NCBI GenBank assembly: GCA_019746225.1
Contig: JAIESE010000027.1
Location: 1 to 41,046 of the forward strand
Reading direction: 5' to 3'
DNA from: Alphaproteobacteria bacterium
Lineage (GTDB): Bacteria; Pseudomonadota; Alphaproteobacteria; Paracaedibacterales; VGCI01
DNA length: 41,046 nt
Shown: one piece after another, positions 8,364 through 17,877 of the stretch
Layout: each line of letters begins with the position of its first letter
How positions within the stretch are numbered: the stretch's first letter is position 1
The notes under the pieces: model-generated
What the model saw: only the letters and a program-made list of their open reading frames with translations
Databases searched by the model: none
Told to the model about the DNA's origin: nothing
Translations under genes and position numbers: made by a program

Positions 8364-10250
8364 CTAACATTTTAACCGTAAACCCACATAGACACCTAGG
8401 CCAGGTTGTTGAAAGCCATAGGGATTTTCATAACGACGATTTGTGAGGTTTTCACCCCGCCCATAAGCTTGCCACTGCTCATTGAGTTGATAGGATGTTT
8501 CCACACCAAAAATTGTGTAACTTGGCATTTTGATTCTTGTCGAAGTAAAAGTCAAAGCATCGAATTTAAGATCATATTGTCCCCCCACATAAAGAACATT
8601 GGCGCTTACCTGCCATTCGGGCGTTATTTGTCCTATGACTTTCAATGTTGTCTTATTATGGGGGCGCCGTACCATTGCCAGGTGCGTTAAATCCCAAACT
8701 TCCATGTAGGTATGGGTGAGTTCCATCCCCCAATCGTTCGTGATCTGGAGTTTGGTAATTCCTTCAAACCCATGCGATCGTACCTTGGCACAATTAACTT
8801 GCGTATTTCCGGCCCACGCTATCATATCCCGCGTCCGATTCTGAAACAGGGTAACCCCTAAAGCCAGTTTCTGGTTGAAGAAGGAACGTTCAGCCCCAAC
8901 ATCCCAACCGAGACTCTTTTCCGGTTTTAAACTCGGATTTCCATCATGTCTTGGCCCCTTATCATATCTTTGAGAAAGCGTTGGCGCCTTGAATCCTGTT
9001 GCAATTCCCCCTTTAAAAATAATGTCATAAAGACCATATTCCCCGCCAACACGCCAGGTTGGAGCAACAGGAATCCCTTGATATTTATCCCCTCGAACTG
9101 CCGTTGATAGCGATAGTGACTCCAACAATCTCACCGAAAGCACACCCCCAAGACCCCCATGGTCTAACTTGGCCTGTTTAATAGCATGTCCTATGTAATG
9201 GGAATAAAACCGATCCTGCGCGAACTGTGTTATAATTTGTGCTGTCACGGTTTCATTGATTTTCAGGGTCTGGTGCCAGTCAACTTGAGATTGTTTTCCC
9301 TTATTATCCGACCGTTTAATACCTAAATCATTCTGATCTTCCCGATTGTTTTGATAATTGGCAAGGCTTACATCATGAACCCATTTTCCTTCTAACGCCT
9401 CAAAATGACCAAGGAGTCGATTGAAACTTTCATTTGACATAACCCGATAGGGATCCGTATTCGGTTTATTATAGTCCCTATTATCCCGATACCCTAGACG
9501 ACGAGAAATATATCTTCCGAAATAGGAGATATTGGCCTCTTCTTTCCCCACCCCGAACCTGGCAGAAATGTTTTCCTGATGCATGGGATCATCTGCTTTC
9601 CCGATAAGGAGCGATCGCAACCGATCAGGAGTCAAAGGAGATCCAGCCGACTGAAGGCGAGAACCTGTTACTTGATAATCGAATAAATCTTTCTGTCCTT
9701 GTAATCCCACAACCTGTTGATAAGTGTGAAAGGATCCAGCTTCTGCTCTGGCGAAAGTTTTGTGAGGTCCTTTCCCTTTCTTGGTATCAATGACGACAGC
9801 ACCTCCAATGGCATCTGAACCATACAAACTACTGAACGGACCACGAATCACTTGAATTTCAGCAATATCATCAACCAACAAGGATGCTAAATTAACAGCA
9901 CCACCAGGAGCGCCCACATCATTTATATGCATCCCGTCAAGAATGATGGCCGTCTGTCCAGTTCCTGACCCCCGCAAGGATACGGAAGCGGGCTGCCCAA
10001 TTCCTCCAAGTTGCGTCACGAATACCCCCGGCACGCGACGTAAAGCATCCACAAGGGTCACCGCTTGTTGCTGCTCCAAATCCTTTGCTGTAATGCGCGT
10101 AACATCTGCAGAATCGAGAGGCGTGGGCGCAGGTATTCCGGCGCCTCGGACAACGACTTTGGGCAAACGCGTAGGCAGCTCAGAAGCTGATGACGTTGAA
10201 ATTACTGAGAAAATAATCGGTATAGTAGATAAATAGGCACAGATATGCAT
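8364..10250 (-). CDS. btuB: TonB-dependent cobalamin receptor, BtuB-like
   Basis: This 628-residue outer-membrane receptor probably imports vitamin B12. After a signal peptide ending about SSASE come a TonB box (LPKVVVRG), a plug domain (about 40-150, with VDALRRVPGVFVTQLGGIGQ, LRGSGTGQTAIILDGMHIND and RGPFSSLYGSDAIGGAVVIDT) and a 22-strand-type barrel. The plug motifs are BtuB-like and a cobalamin riboswitch precedes the gene, which together support cobalamin as substrate. The last residues are VGLRLKC; the C-terminal residue is Cys rather than the aromatic residue usual in outer-membrane barrels. GGGAGGT lies about 11 bases before the ATG. tonB follows 17 bp downstream. Confidence 0.92.
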   Translation of the reverse strand: MHICAYLSTIPIIFSVISTSSASELPTRLPKVVVRGAGIPAPTPLDSADVTRITAKDLEQQQAVTLVDALRRVPGVFVTQLGGIGQPASVSLRGSGTGQTAIILDGMHINDVGAPGGAVNLASLLVDDIAEIQVIRGPFSSLYGSDAIGGAVVIDTKKGKGPHKTFARAEAGSFHTYQQVVGLQGQKDLFDYQVTGSRLQSAGSPLTPDRLRSLLIGKADDPMHQENISARFGVGKEEANISYFGRYISRRLGYRDNRDYNKPNTDPYRVMSNESFNRLLGHFEALEGKWVHDVSLANYQNNREDQNDLGIKRSDNKGKQSQVDWHQTLKINETVTAQIITQFAQDRFYSHYIGHAIKQAKLDHGGLGGVLSVRLLESLSLSTAVRGDKYQGIPVAPTWRVGGEYGLYDIIFKGGIATGFKAPTLSQRYDKGPRHDGNPSLKPEKSLGWDVGAERSFFNQKLALGVTLFQNRTRDMIAWAGNTQVNCAKVRSHGFEGITKLQITNDWGMELTHTYMEVWDLTHLAMVRRPHNKTTLKVIGQITPEWQVSANVLYVGGQYDLKFDALTFTSTRIKMPSYTIFGVETSYQLNEQWQAYGRGENLTNRRYENPYGFQQPGLGVYVGLRLKC

Positions 10251-10344
10251 GATGGTTCGAGACCTCCCGCTAGTGGTTAATGTGCATCACCACATGCGGT
10301 TATCCCGTTCCACAGATGCGCCCCGCCCCATAGAAAAGTGATGC

Positions 10345-10560
10345 GAATCCGCTGGCAGGTCTCCTGGCTCATGGGTCACTGTCTCATGATCGCCTTCCCA
10401 GGTCACTTGTTTCCAAGGTTCCCAGTGGCTTTATCCTCTATAAAAGGATCATCATCAAACTCACCATTCACAGTTGCGGGGGCAGCCACGGCTTAATCTT
10501 TTCAGAAATCCCGTGTTCCCTATTCATTTGGCAAAAAATGCCAAAACCAACAGTCACGTT
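10345..10560 (-). promoter_or_regulatory. Cobalamin riboswitch (adenosylcobalamin aptamer)
   Basis: On the minus strand the conserved parts occur in the canonical order: AATAGGGAACACGG, then GGCTGCCCCCGCAACTGT, then CCACTGGGAA, and finally the B12 box GAGCCAGGAGACCTGCC (10354-10370). The aptamer ends roughly 100 bases before the BtuB-like start codon. Between them, GCATCAC and GTGATGC can pair around a GC-rich segment and could form the expression platform. Binding of cobalamin is expected to switch off the receptor and the downstream tonB. Confidence 0.95.
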
Positions 10561-10757
10561 AACTTGGCTTAAGAGGCCTTGAGGTGTCAAGATGGATTTT
10601 TACCACCTGCGTCTCTTTGTCAAAACTAAAGACGCGAGATAAATATTTTGATTTTGAGGCAAGGGTTCAAAAAATGTATTTTGATGCAGGCCAATTACCG
10701 CTAATGTGGACTCAAGAAAACAACATCCTCACCGATCCTATAGGAGACTAAACCCTC

Positions 10758-13700
10758 GTGAATACTGCGCAATTCTTAGCTGCTGATCCGAAAGTAAGTG
10801 CGTGGGTCGCCGCATCTGCAGGTACGGGGAAGACGAAAGTTCTGACCGATCGCATCTTAAATTTGCTCCTTCATGGATATGCGCCAGAACGCATCTTATG
10901 TTTGACTTTCACTAAAGCAGCAGCCGCTGAAATGGCCAATCGGTTAACCCAGCGACTGGCCCGGTGGGCAACCTTGTCTCGTCTTGATTTAACCCGTGAA
11001 CTCGAAAGTTTACTGAGAACCATTCCAACACCCGCTCTTCTCTCACGAGCCCGCCAATTATTTACCTTAGTTTTAGATGCGCCAGGGGGAATGAAAATCC
11101 AAACCCTTCACGGATTTTGCCAATCCGTTTTGGGTCGTTTTCCGTTAGAAGCTGGGATCACTCCCCATTTTAGAATTTTGGATGATTTTCAAGCTGAAGA
11201 ATTATTGATGGAAGCTCAGCATGTCGTCTTCACAAAACCTAACCCCTTGAGCCAAGCTGCTTTGACGATCTTAACGCCTTACATGGCTGATAACCGATTC
11301 AGTTCCATTATGAATGATTTTTACCAGAATCGAACACGGGTGAATGTCCTCTTAAGCACATTTGAAACCATTTGGGAGTACGTTGGGGAACTTCTTGATT
11401 TACTTGAAGTGGATGCTTTTGTTGGAACCCCCCAAGAGGTGTTGGATCCGGATTTGGTTTCCCGTTTGAAAGCCCAATTTGCCCCAGAAGAAGCTGATTT
11501 TGAAGCCTACAAATACACCTTCCTGACAAAAAATCTTGAAATTCGCAAGAAACTCACCCCAGATCTTATACCTCAAGCAGAGCGTCTGTTTCGGTTTGTT
11601 CGATCCTTGAGCGCCCTTGAAGTTGCCATGCGCACAACAGCTTCATTGATTTTATTTCAAGATATAATGATGCAATATCAGGATCGAAAGACCCGCCGGG
11701 GTGGGTTGGATTATGACGACCTTATTCAACAAACCCTAAAACTTCTTCAACAACCTGGTGTTGCCGCTTGGGTTCTCTATAAGTTAGATGGCGGGATTGA
11801 TCACTTACTCGTCGACGAAGCCCAAGACACAAATGCAGCCCAGTGGGAAATTATTCAACGTTTAACGGCAGAGTTCTTTACGAAAGATAAACCCGATCGC
11901 ACTATCTTTGCAGTGGGAGACGCCAAGCAGTCAATCTACAGCTTTCAAGGCGCAAACCCTCAAGACTTTATCAACTTACAAGCGCATTTTTCTGCCCTTT
12001 CCAATAGTGTTGGACAAGATTGGCGGAAGGTGGAATTGGATCTTTCGTATCGGTCAACATCGGCCATTTTAAGCATTGTCGATGAAGTTTTTGCAAAAGA
12101 AGAAAATCGACGCGGCGTTTCTTTTGAAAACAAAAATATTATTCATCAGGTTTTTCGTGATAACCATCCAGGACATGTCGAGCTCTGGCCATTAGTTGAA
12201 CCCGAGGCGGAAAAAGCGGATGTCCTTGAAGGGGAATGGAGTCTCCCTCTTGAGCGAGTGGAGCGTCGCACACCGCAGTTCCGTTTGGCGGAATTTGTGG
12301 CAGATCAAATCGCGACTTGGCTGAGCTCTCAGGTCCTTTTGCCCTCCACAAATCTGCCGATCCAACCGCGAGACATCCTCATTCTGGCCCGCAAGCGCAG
12401 TCTTCTTGGTCACGAGATTATTCGAGCCCTCAAAAAGCGCGATATACCCGTAGCCGGAGCCGACCGCCTTGTTTTGACAGATCATATTGCCGTAATGGAT
12501 CTCTTAGCACTCGGGCAATTTGTTCTCCTCCCCGAAGATGATCTTAACCTCGCCTGTGTGTTGCGCAGCCCTTTGATTGGAATGAGTGAGGATGATTTGT
12601 TTACCCTTGCCCATGGACGGGAGGGGACCTTGTGGGCCTCCTTATCACAGAAATCAGAGAGTTCTCGCTCTTTTGAGGCTGCTCATCAATGGTTGAAATG
12701 CTGTTTGAGGGAAGCTGATCTTTCTCCAGTTTATGAATTCTATAGCTGGGTATTAACCCAGAAAGAAGGCCGTCGCCACTTCTTGAGTCGCTTAGGCCAA
12801 GAAGCTGAAGATGCCCTGGATGAATTTTTGACCCAATGCTTGAATTACGATCAAGATCATCCGAGTTCAATGCAAGGGTTTGTCCAATTCATGACGCTTC
12901 AAAGCCAGGAAATAAAAAGAGATGCTTCAGATACGGTTCATAACCAAGTTCGATTGATGACGGTTCATGGATCTAAAGGACTTCAAGCACCGATCGTGAT
13001 TTTGCCCGATGCGGCTGAGTCCGGCAAGGGAAAGTGGGACCCGCTTCTCTGGACGGATAGGCTTGTGATGCTGCGCCCAACACAGGCTCATGATACAGAA
13101 ACGACCCACTATTTTAAAACAAAAGGGTTTGAAGCAACTGCCGAAGAAAAGCGTCGACTCCTTTATGTTGCGTTAACCCGGGCACAAGATCATCTTTATG
13201 TTGGTGGATGGACGACGGGTAAAGAACTAAGCAATGATTGTTGGTATCGTATTATCCAAGATGCACTTGATATCAAATCTGGCAGCTATCGCTTTCCAAG
13301 GATGGGGCACGAAATTAACCCAAGAGAGGTCGAAAAGGAATCCTCCCTACCTATCGAAGAGGTCACTCTACCATTGTGGGCGCAAATTCCGCCACTAGAG
13401 CCCCTTAAAATTAAGGTGGAAGCCATTGAAGAAAAAATACCCCCAACAGCTGCCATGGACCGGGGTATTATGATCCATCGCTTTTTTGAGTATCTACCTG
13501 AACTGCCAGAAGATCAGCGCTATAGGGCAGCTTGTCTCATGATTGAGAAGGAAGGTTTGTTCCCGGCAGATTGGGAAAGGGATATTCACAACACATTAGA
13601 GATGTTAACTGACCCAGAATTCAAACACCTGTTTGGTTCCAATTCACTGGCTGAAGTACCCGTAAGTGGTATGATCGATGGAGTCCCTTTTCAAGGGCGT

Positions 13701-13907
13701 ATTGATCGTCTGTACGTAACCACTGATACCCTGACCATTGTTGACTTCAAGACAAACCGCAATCCTGCTAAGAATCTTGAGGATGTCTCACAAGCCTATA
13801 TAAAGCAACTTGAAGGATATGAAACGGCCTTGAGAACCATTTATCCAAACCATAAAATCTCTAAAGTTCTTCTGTGGACGGCGGGCCCTAGAATACAATT
13901 CATATAA
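10758..13907 (+). CDS. addA: AddA helicase-nuclease (double-strand break repair)
   Basis: AddA is the UvrD-like helicase and nuclease subunit of AddAB, which resects double-strand breaks for RecA. The 1049 residues include Walker A (AASAGTGKT, Lys25), CLTFTKAAAAEM, Walker B (LLVDEAQDTNAAQWE), the ATP-binding QSIYSFQGA region, and motif VI (LLYVALTRAQDHLYVGG). The C-terminal PD-(D/E)XK nuclease shows GIMIHRFFEYLP, GRIDRLY and VDFKTNR. The start is GTG, with AGGAGA about ten bases upstream. addB normally lies directly upstream in alphaproteobacteria; here the upstream neighbour is the divergent riboswitch-receptor unit. The gene converges on tolC with a 17-bp gap. Confidence 0.95.
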   Translation: MNTAQFLAADPKVSAWVAASAGTGKTKVLTDRILNLLLHGYAPERILCLTFTKAAAAEMANRLTQRLARWATLSRLDLTRELESLLRTIPTPALLSRARQLFTLVLDAPGGMKIQTLHGFCQSVLGRFPLEAGITPHFRILDDFQAEELLMEAQHVVFTKPNPLSQAALTILTPYMADNRFSSIMNDFYQNRTRVNVLLSTFETIWEYVGELLDLLEVDAFVGTPQEVLDPDLVSRLKAQFAPEEADFEAYKYTFLTKNLEIRKKLTPDLIPQAERLFRFVRSLSALEVAMRTTASLILFQDIMMQYQDRKTRRGGLDYDDLIQQTLKLLQQPGVAAWVLYKLDGGIDHLLVDEAQDTNAAQWEIIQRLTAEFFTKDKPDRTIFAVGDAKQSIYSFQGANPQDFINLQAHFSALSNSVGQDWRKVELDLSYRSTSAILSIVDEVFAKEENRRGVSFENKNIIHQVFRDNHPGHVELWPLVEPEAEKADVLEGEWSLPLERVERRTPQFRLAEFVADQIATWLSSQVLLPSTNLPIQPRDILILARKRSLLGHEIIRALKKRDIPVAGADRLVLTDHIAVMDLLALGQFVLLPEDDLNLACVLRSPLIGMSEDDLFTLAHGREGTLWASLSQKSESSRSFEAAHQWLKCCLREADLSPVYEFYSWVLTQKEGRRHFLSRLGQEAEDALDEFLTQCLNYDQDHPSSMQGFVQFMTLQSQEIKRDASDTVHNQVRLMTVHGSKGLQAPIVILPDAAESGKGKWDPLLWTDRLVMLRPTQAHDTETTHYFKTKGFEATAEEKRRLLYVALTRAQDHLYVGGWTTGKELSNDCWYRIIQDALDIKSGSYRFPRMGHEINPREVEKESSLPIEEVTLPLWAQIPPLEPLKIKVEAIEEKIPPTAAMDRGIMIHRFFEYLPELPEDQRYRAACLMIEKEGLFPADWERDIHNTLEMLTDPEFKHLFGSNSLAEVPVSGMIDGVPFQGRIDRLYVTTDTLTIVDFKTNRNPAKNLEDVSQAYIKQLEGYETALRTIYPNHKISKVLLWTAGPRIQFI

Positions 13908-13924
13908 CTCCTTATAGAATCCAT

Positions 13925-15574
13925 TTAAGCCCTTGCTTTGTCAGGAAGGCCATTTAGCCGCTCTTCCTTTCTTCTTTCAAACATTGATTTTCTCTTTTGA
14001 GCGACTTTTTTAACTTTGTAAGTGTTTTCAGCTACCAGCGGTTTCGATTCCGCAACTGGGCTGTATGGAGTTAAGTGCAAGTCAGAATCTGTATCATGAG
14101 CACAGTTTGTTGCCTTTGGATGTTCAACTTCTGTTTCAGCATCACTCATGCTATTAAGTTGTCTTTGAAACTGACCTGTTCCAACGCTCAAGATAATGGT
14201 ATTTATATCAGCTGTAGCATCGGCTGTCGTACGGGTTGCTTCCGACAGAAAAACATCATTGGCTGCATCCAAAATGTCAATAATGCTGCGCTTTCCTATA
14301 TCAAATTCAATGATATATATATCCCGAATACGGCGCTTTTCATGAACTAACTTCGTGAGATGCGCAGATTTTTTACGGGCGTTTCTGGCTTCTCCCCATG
14401 ACCCATGAATGGTACGTTCTATTTGACGGCGTGCAAGAACAACCCGAGCATTGGCTTCACTTTTGCGTTTGGCGGTTTCTCGCGTTTTGGCCATATCTGT
14501 CCCCCCGCTAAATAAATTTTGACGGGCAACAATCATTGTTGTCATACGGTTTTGAAAGCCGGTCGTGCCGCTCATGTTTCGATCTCTCTCCGCCTCAAAT
14601 TCAAATGTCACAGTCGGGACCATCTTTGCAGCGGCTTCGCGATAGTTTGCATCAGCTACTTCAGCCGAACTTTTGGCAACCTTTATGGCATTGTTATAGT
14701 CCATCGCCATGCGAACCGCCATTTCTAAAGATAATGCAGAGAGATGGGCTGGCAAGTGGATACGTTTAATCTTATTGGGGGGCTCTTTTCCAACAACCTC
14801 GATAAATTTTGCTCGTGCAACTTCTAGGTCTGATTCAATGTTAGATTTAGCGATATACGTATCTTGTAAGCGGGCTTCAAGTTGATTGAGATCTGAAATA
14901 GAAGCAACGCCAGCTTGGACGATTTGTGCTACCTTATCTCTCATGACTTTATGAAAATGGATGTTTTTGTTAACAATTTCAAGGAGCCGCTGCAACCGAC
15001 GCATATCAACGGTAGCTGTTGCCGCATCAATGATCGCTGTATCAGTCGTTACTCCCAACGTCCCTAGTGCTTGATGACGCTGTGAATGAGCCCTGTCGAT
15101 GCGCGAGGAATTTCCCATGCCATCAAATAAAATTTGTCGAAGCGACAGAGTTGGATCGCTGCGGGTTGATGAGATAGACCCCTTACTCTCAAGAGGGTTT
15201 AACTGGTTTGTATTAAATGAACGCACGATATTATCGCGCCCAATGCTCGCCCGTAAATCAACAGAGGGCAAGTAGCCACCCACAGCTTGATCTATAACGT
15301 CATCAGAGGCACTCAAGGCTTCTCTATCAGCTGCAATCCCCGGGTGCTTTTTTATGGTCTCTTGGACGATGTCACTCAGGTTCCCAGCTGTCATTTTTCC
15401 TGGTTTTTTATAGTCTGTAGACTCTTCTTTCGGTTCTATGATGTCATAACAGTTCGGTTGAATACCTGGCAAAATTGGAACAGCTTCACCTATAGCTACT
15501 TTGGATGAATTAGCCCATAGAGTTAAAGAAAAGGCAAAACAGATGCCAAGTTTTGTTAAACTTTTTCTAATCAT
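13925..15574 (-). CDS. TolC-family outer-membrane efflux protein of a type I secretion system
   Basis: This is probably the outer-membrane channel of the adjacent type I system. From the chosen start it has 549 residues: a signal peptide (MIRKSLTKLGICFAFSLTLWA), a region around GYLPSVDLRASIGRD typical of TolC/AggA/LapE-type proteins, and two long coiled-coil repeats (for example VQAGVASISDLNQLEARLQDT). After the channel domain there is an unusual basic C-terminal extension of about 90 residues (KVKKVAQKRKSMFERRKEER). The longest frame begins 59 codons earlier, but that segment lacks a signal sequence and overlaps the divergent ABC gene, so 15574 was chosen. The ribosome binding site there (TAAGGG) is close to the ATG and not ideal. 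Confidence 0.88.
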   Translation of the reverse strand: MIRKSLTKLGICFAFSLTLWANSSKVAIGEAVPILPGIQPNCYDIIEPKEESTDYKKPGKMTAGNLSDIVQETIKKHPGIAADREALSASDDVIDQAVGGYLPSVDLRASIGRDNIVRSFNTNQLNPLESKGSISSTRSDPTLSLRQILFDGMGNSSRIDRAHSQRHQALGTLGVTTDTAIIDAATATVDMRRLQRLLEIVNKNIHFHKVMRDKVAQIVQAGVASISDLNQLEARLQDTYIAKSNIESDLEVARAKFIEVVGKEPPNKIKRIHLPAHLSALSLEMAVRMAMDYNNAIKVAKSSAEVADANYREAAAKMVPTVTFEFEAERDRNMSGTTGFQNRMTTMIVARQNLFSGGTDMAKTRETAKRKSEANARVVLARRQIERTIHGSWGEARNARKKSAHLTKLVHEKRRIRDIYIIEFDIGKRSIIDILDAANDVFLSEATRTTADATADINTIILSVGTGQFQRQLNSMSDAETEVEHPKATNCAHDTDSDLHLTPYSPVAESKPLVAENTYKVKKVAQKRKSMFERRKEERLNGLPDKARA

Positions 15575-15714
15575 ACCCTTACCCCAAATCCCTCTATATT
15601 TTAATGATATCAGTTTATTGAAAATTTTATACATTTTTTTATCTAAAATTAATCTTGTTGAAACTTTTTGTGTGGTTTGATGGAAAGGAAGAGTATAATA
15701 AGGGGTGAATTTTA

Positions 15715-17877
15715 ATGGCCGAAGACCGCCAAACAGAACCGGAAGAACCAATCAGGTACGGAGATGCCTTACTCCAATGCTTAGAAATCATTTCGGGTTT
15801 GTTAAATTATCGCGTCTCGGCAGAGTCCTTCAAAGCAGGCTTGCCCATTGGACCCTCCGGGTTTGCACCGACCTTATTATTAAGAGCAGCTGAGCGATTT
15901 CAATTTATATCCAAAATTGCAATCCGAAATCTTCAAGACATAACACCCCTAATCCTGCCGTGTATTTTGATGTTAAAGGGAGGTAGAGCTTGTGTCCTCG
16001 TAGCTTTGGACAATGATTATGCCACTATTTATTTTCCTGAAGATAAGAAATCGCCAAAAACCGTACCGCTATCGAAATTAAACGAAATCTACACTGGTAG
16101 AATGATCTTGGTTGCTCACAAACCATCCCCCACAGCCCATTTAACTTCTACACCGTTAAAATGGTTTTGGGATACTTTAAAAGTATTCAGCTCAATCTAC
16201 ACACAAGTAGTTTTATCATCTGCATTAATTAACATATTTTTATTAGCAGGAACTTTGTATGCAATGAATATTTACGACAGAGTTCTGCCAAATAAAGCTT
16301 TTGACACATTACTTGTCTTATCGGTGGGTATTTTTCTTATTTACTTGTTCGACTTTCTTTTACGTATGTTAAGGGGGTATTTTATAGACATCGCCGGGAA
16401 GAACGCAGACGTTTTGCTGGGAAGTTTTTTGTATGAACGTATCTTAGGTCTCCAATATATTCACCGGCCAGCATCGTCAGGTGGACTTGCCCACTACTTG
16501 CGCGAGTTTGAAGGCGTTCGAGAGTTCTTCTCCTCCACAACCATTGTCAGCTTAGTTGACATTCCATTTGCAATATTATTTTTGGTGGCCATTGGTATGA
16601 TTTCAGTATCCATGGTCATCGTACCGATCATCGCTATTATCCTGATCATTGGCCTTAGCTTTGCGATGCAACCAAACATGAAGGGATCTGTCAAAAATCT
16701 CTTAACCCAAATGGAATACAAGCACGGGATTCTGATGGAATCTTTGACTGGTTTAGAAACCGTTAAATCGATGAATGCTGAAGGTCGTATGCTTCATAAA
16801 TGGGAACAGTCTGTCTCAAGTACTGCACTTGCTGCTAATAAAGTTTATTACATGACCTTGCTGACCTCTAACGCCATCTTTTTCATTCAAAACGCTGCCT
16901 ATGTATTTTTGATTGTGATTGGTGTGTATGAAGTAGCCGCGGGGACTTTATCTGTAGGTGGATTGATTGCAGCCACGATTCTAACAACACGTGCTATTGC
17001 GTCGATGGGAAGCGTCGTGGCTTTGACAGCTCGATTTAACCAGGCATACACCGCCTTAAAATTGTTGGATGTCATCGTGAACTTACCCGCCGAACGTTCT
17101 GCCCACACCCGCTATGTCCACAGAGATAAACTATTGGGAGACATCGAATTCATTGATGTCGACTTTTCTTACCCAGCCCAAAAGTTAAAAGCATTAAAAA
17201 ATATGTCCTTCAAAATAAAGGCTGGAGAAAAAGTTGCGCTCATCGGACGAATGGGTTCTGGAAAAACGACGATCGAAAAATTGATTCTGGGCTTATACCA
17301 ACCGACTTCAGGAACCATATTAATTGATGGCATCGACGTTCGTCAGTTAGATCCAGTCGAAGTTCGTGCAAATATTGGTTATGTTTCTCAAGAAGTCTAT
17401 CTCTTTCGAGGAACGGTACGCGATAATATCAGCATTGCCAGCGCGGTCTCGGATGATGAACAAATCCTCCAAGCTGCAAAAATTGCAGGCGTTGATGATT
17501 TCGTGCGTCATCATCCAATGGGGTACGATATGCCCATTGGTGAAGGGGGTTCTGGATTATCAGGTGGCCAACGCCAATCAATTGCTGTAGCAAGGGCCTT
17601 GATTCATAATCCAACAGTCTTACTCTTGGATGAACCTTCCGCCTCGATGGACCCAGAATCTGAATTTAATTTGATCAAACGTCTGGAAGCTATGATTCCT
17701 GACAAAACACTTATTGTCGTAACCCACCGCAATTCGGTTCTAGCTCTCGTTGATCGGATCATGATCATTGATCAAGGACGTGTCGTGGCAGATGGTCCTC
17801 GTGATAAAATATTAGAGATGTTAACAAAAGGATCGATACAATCGAAGGGAGAAGAGGCAAATGTCACATCCTCCTGA
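15715..17877 (+). CDS. Type I secretion ABC transporter (LssB/LapB-like)
   Basis: This 720-residue protein is the inner-membrane ATPase-permease of a type I secretion system, resembling the LapB/LssB/RTX-B group. An N-terminal C39-like domain (about 1-140) lacks the catalytic DCG motif, as expected for systems that do not cleave their substrate. It is followed by a transmembrane domain with five or six helices (about 155-430) and an ATPase domain with Walker A GRMGSGKTT, signature LSGGQRQ, Walker B VLLLDEP and the H-loop VTHR. It overlaps the HlyD-like gene by 17 bp and is divergent from tolC, with 140 bp between starts. No RTX or adhesin substrate is seen in the window. Confidence 0.94.
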   Translation: MAEDRQTEPEEPIRYGDALLQCLEIISGLLNYRVSAESFKAGLPIGPSGFAPTLLLRAAERFQFISKIAIRNLQDITPLILPCILMLKGGRACVLVALDNDYATIYFPEDKKSPKTVPLSKLNEIYTGRMILVAHKPSPTAHLTSTPLKWFWDTLKVFSSIYTQVVLSSALINIFLLAGTLYAMNIYDRVLPNKAFDTLLVLSVGIFLIYLFDFLLRMLRGYFIDIAGKNADVLLGSFLYERILGLQYIHRPASSGGLAHYLREFEGVREFFSSTTIVSLVDIPFAILFLVAIGMISVSMVIVPIIAIILIIGLSFAMQPNMKGSVKNLLTQMEYKHGILMESLTGLETVKSMNAEGRMLHKWEQSVSSTALAANKVYYMTLLTSNAIFFIQNAAYVFLIVIGVYEVAAGTLSVGGLIAATILTTRAIASMGSVVALTARFNQAYTALKLLDVIVNLPAERSAHTRYVHRDKLLGDIEFIDVDFSYPAQKLKALKNMSFKIKAGEKVALIGRMGSGKTTIEKLILGLYQPTSGTILIDGIDVRQLDPVEVRANIGYVSQEVYLFRGTVRDNISIASAVSDDEQILQAAKIAGVDDFVRHHPMGYDMPIGEGGSGLSGGQRQSIAVARALIHNPTVLLLDEPSASMDPESEFNLIKRLEAMIPDKTLIVVTHRNSVLALVDRIMIIDQGRVVADGPRDKILEMLTKGSIQSKGEEANVTSS

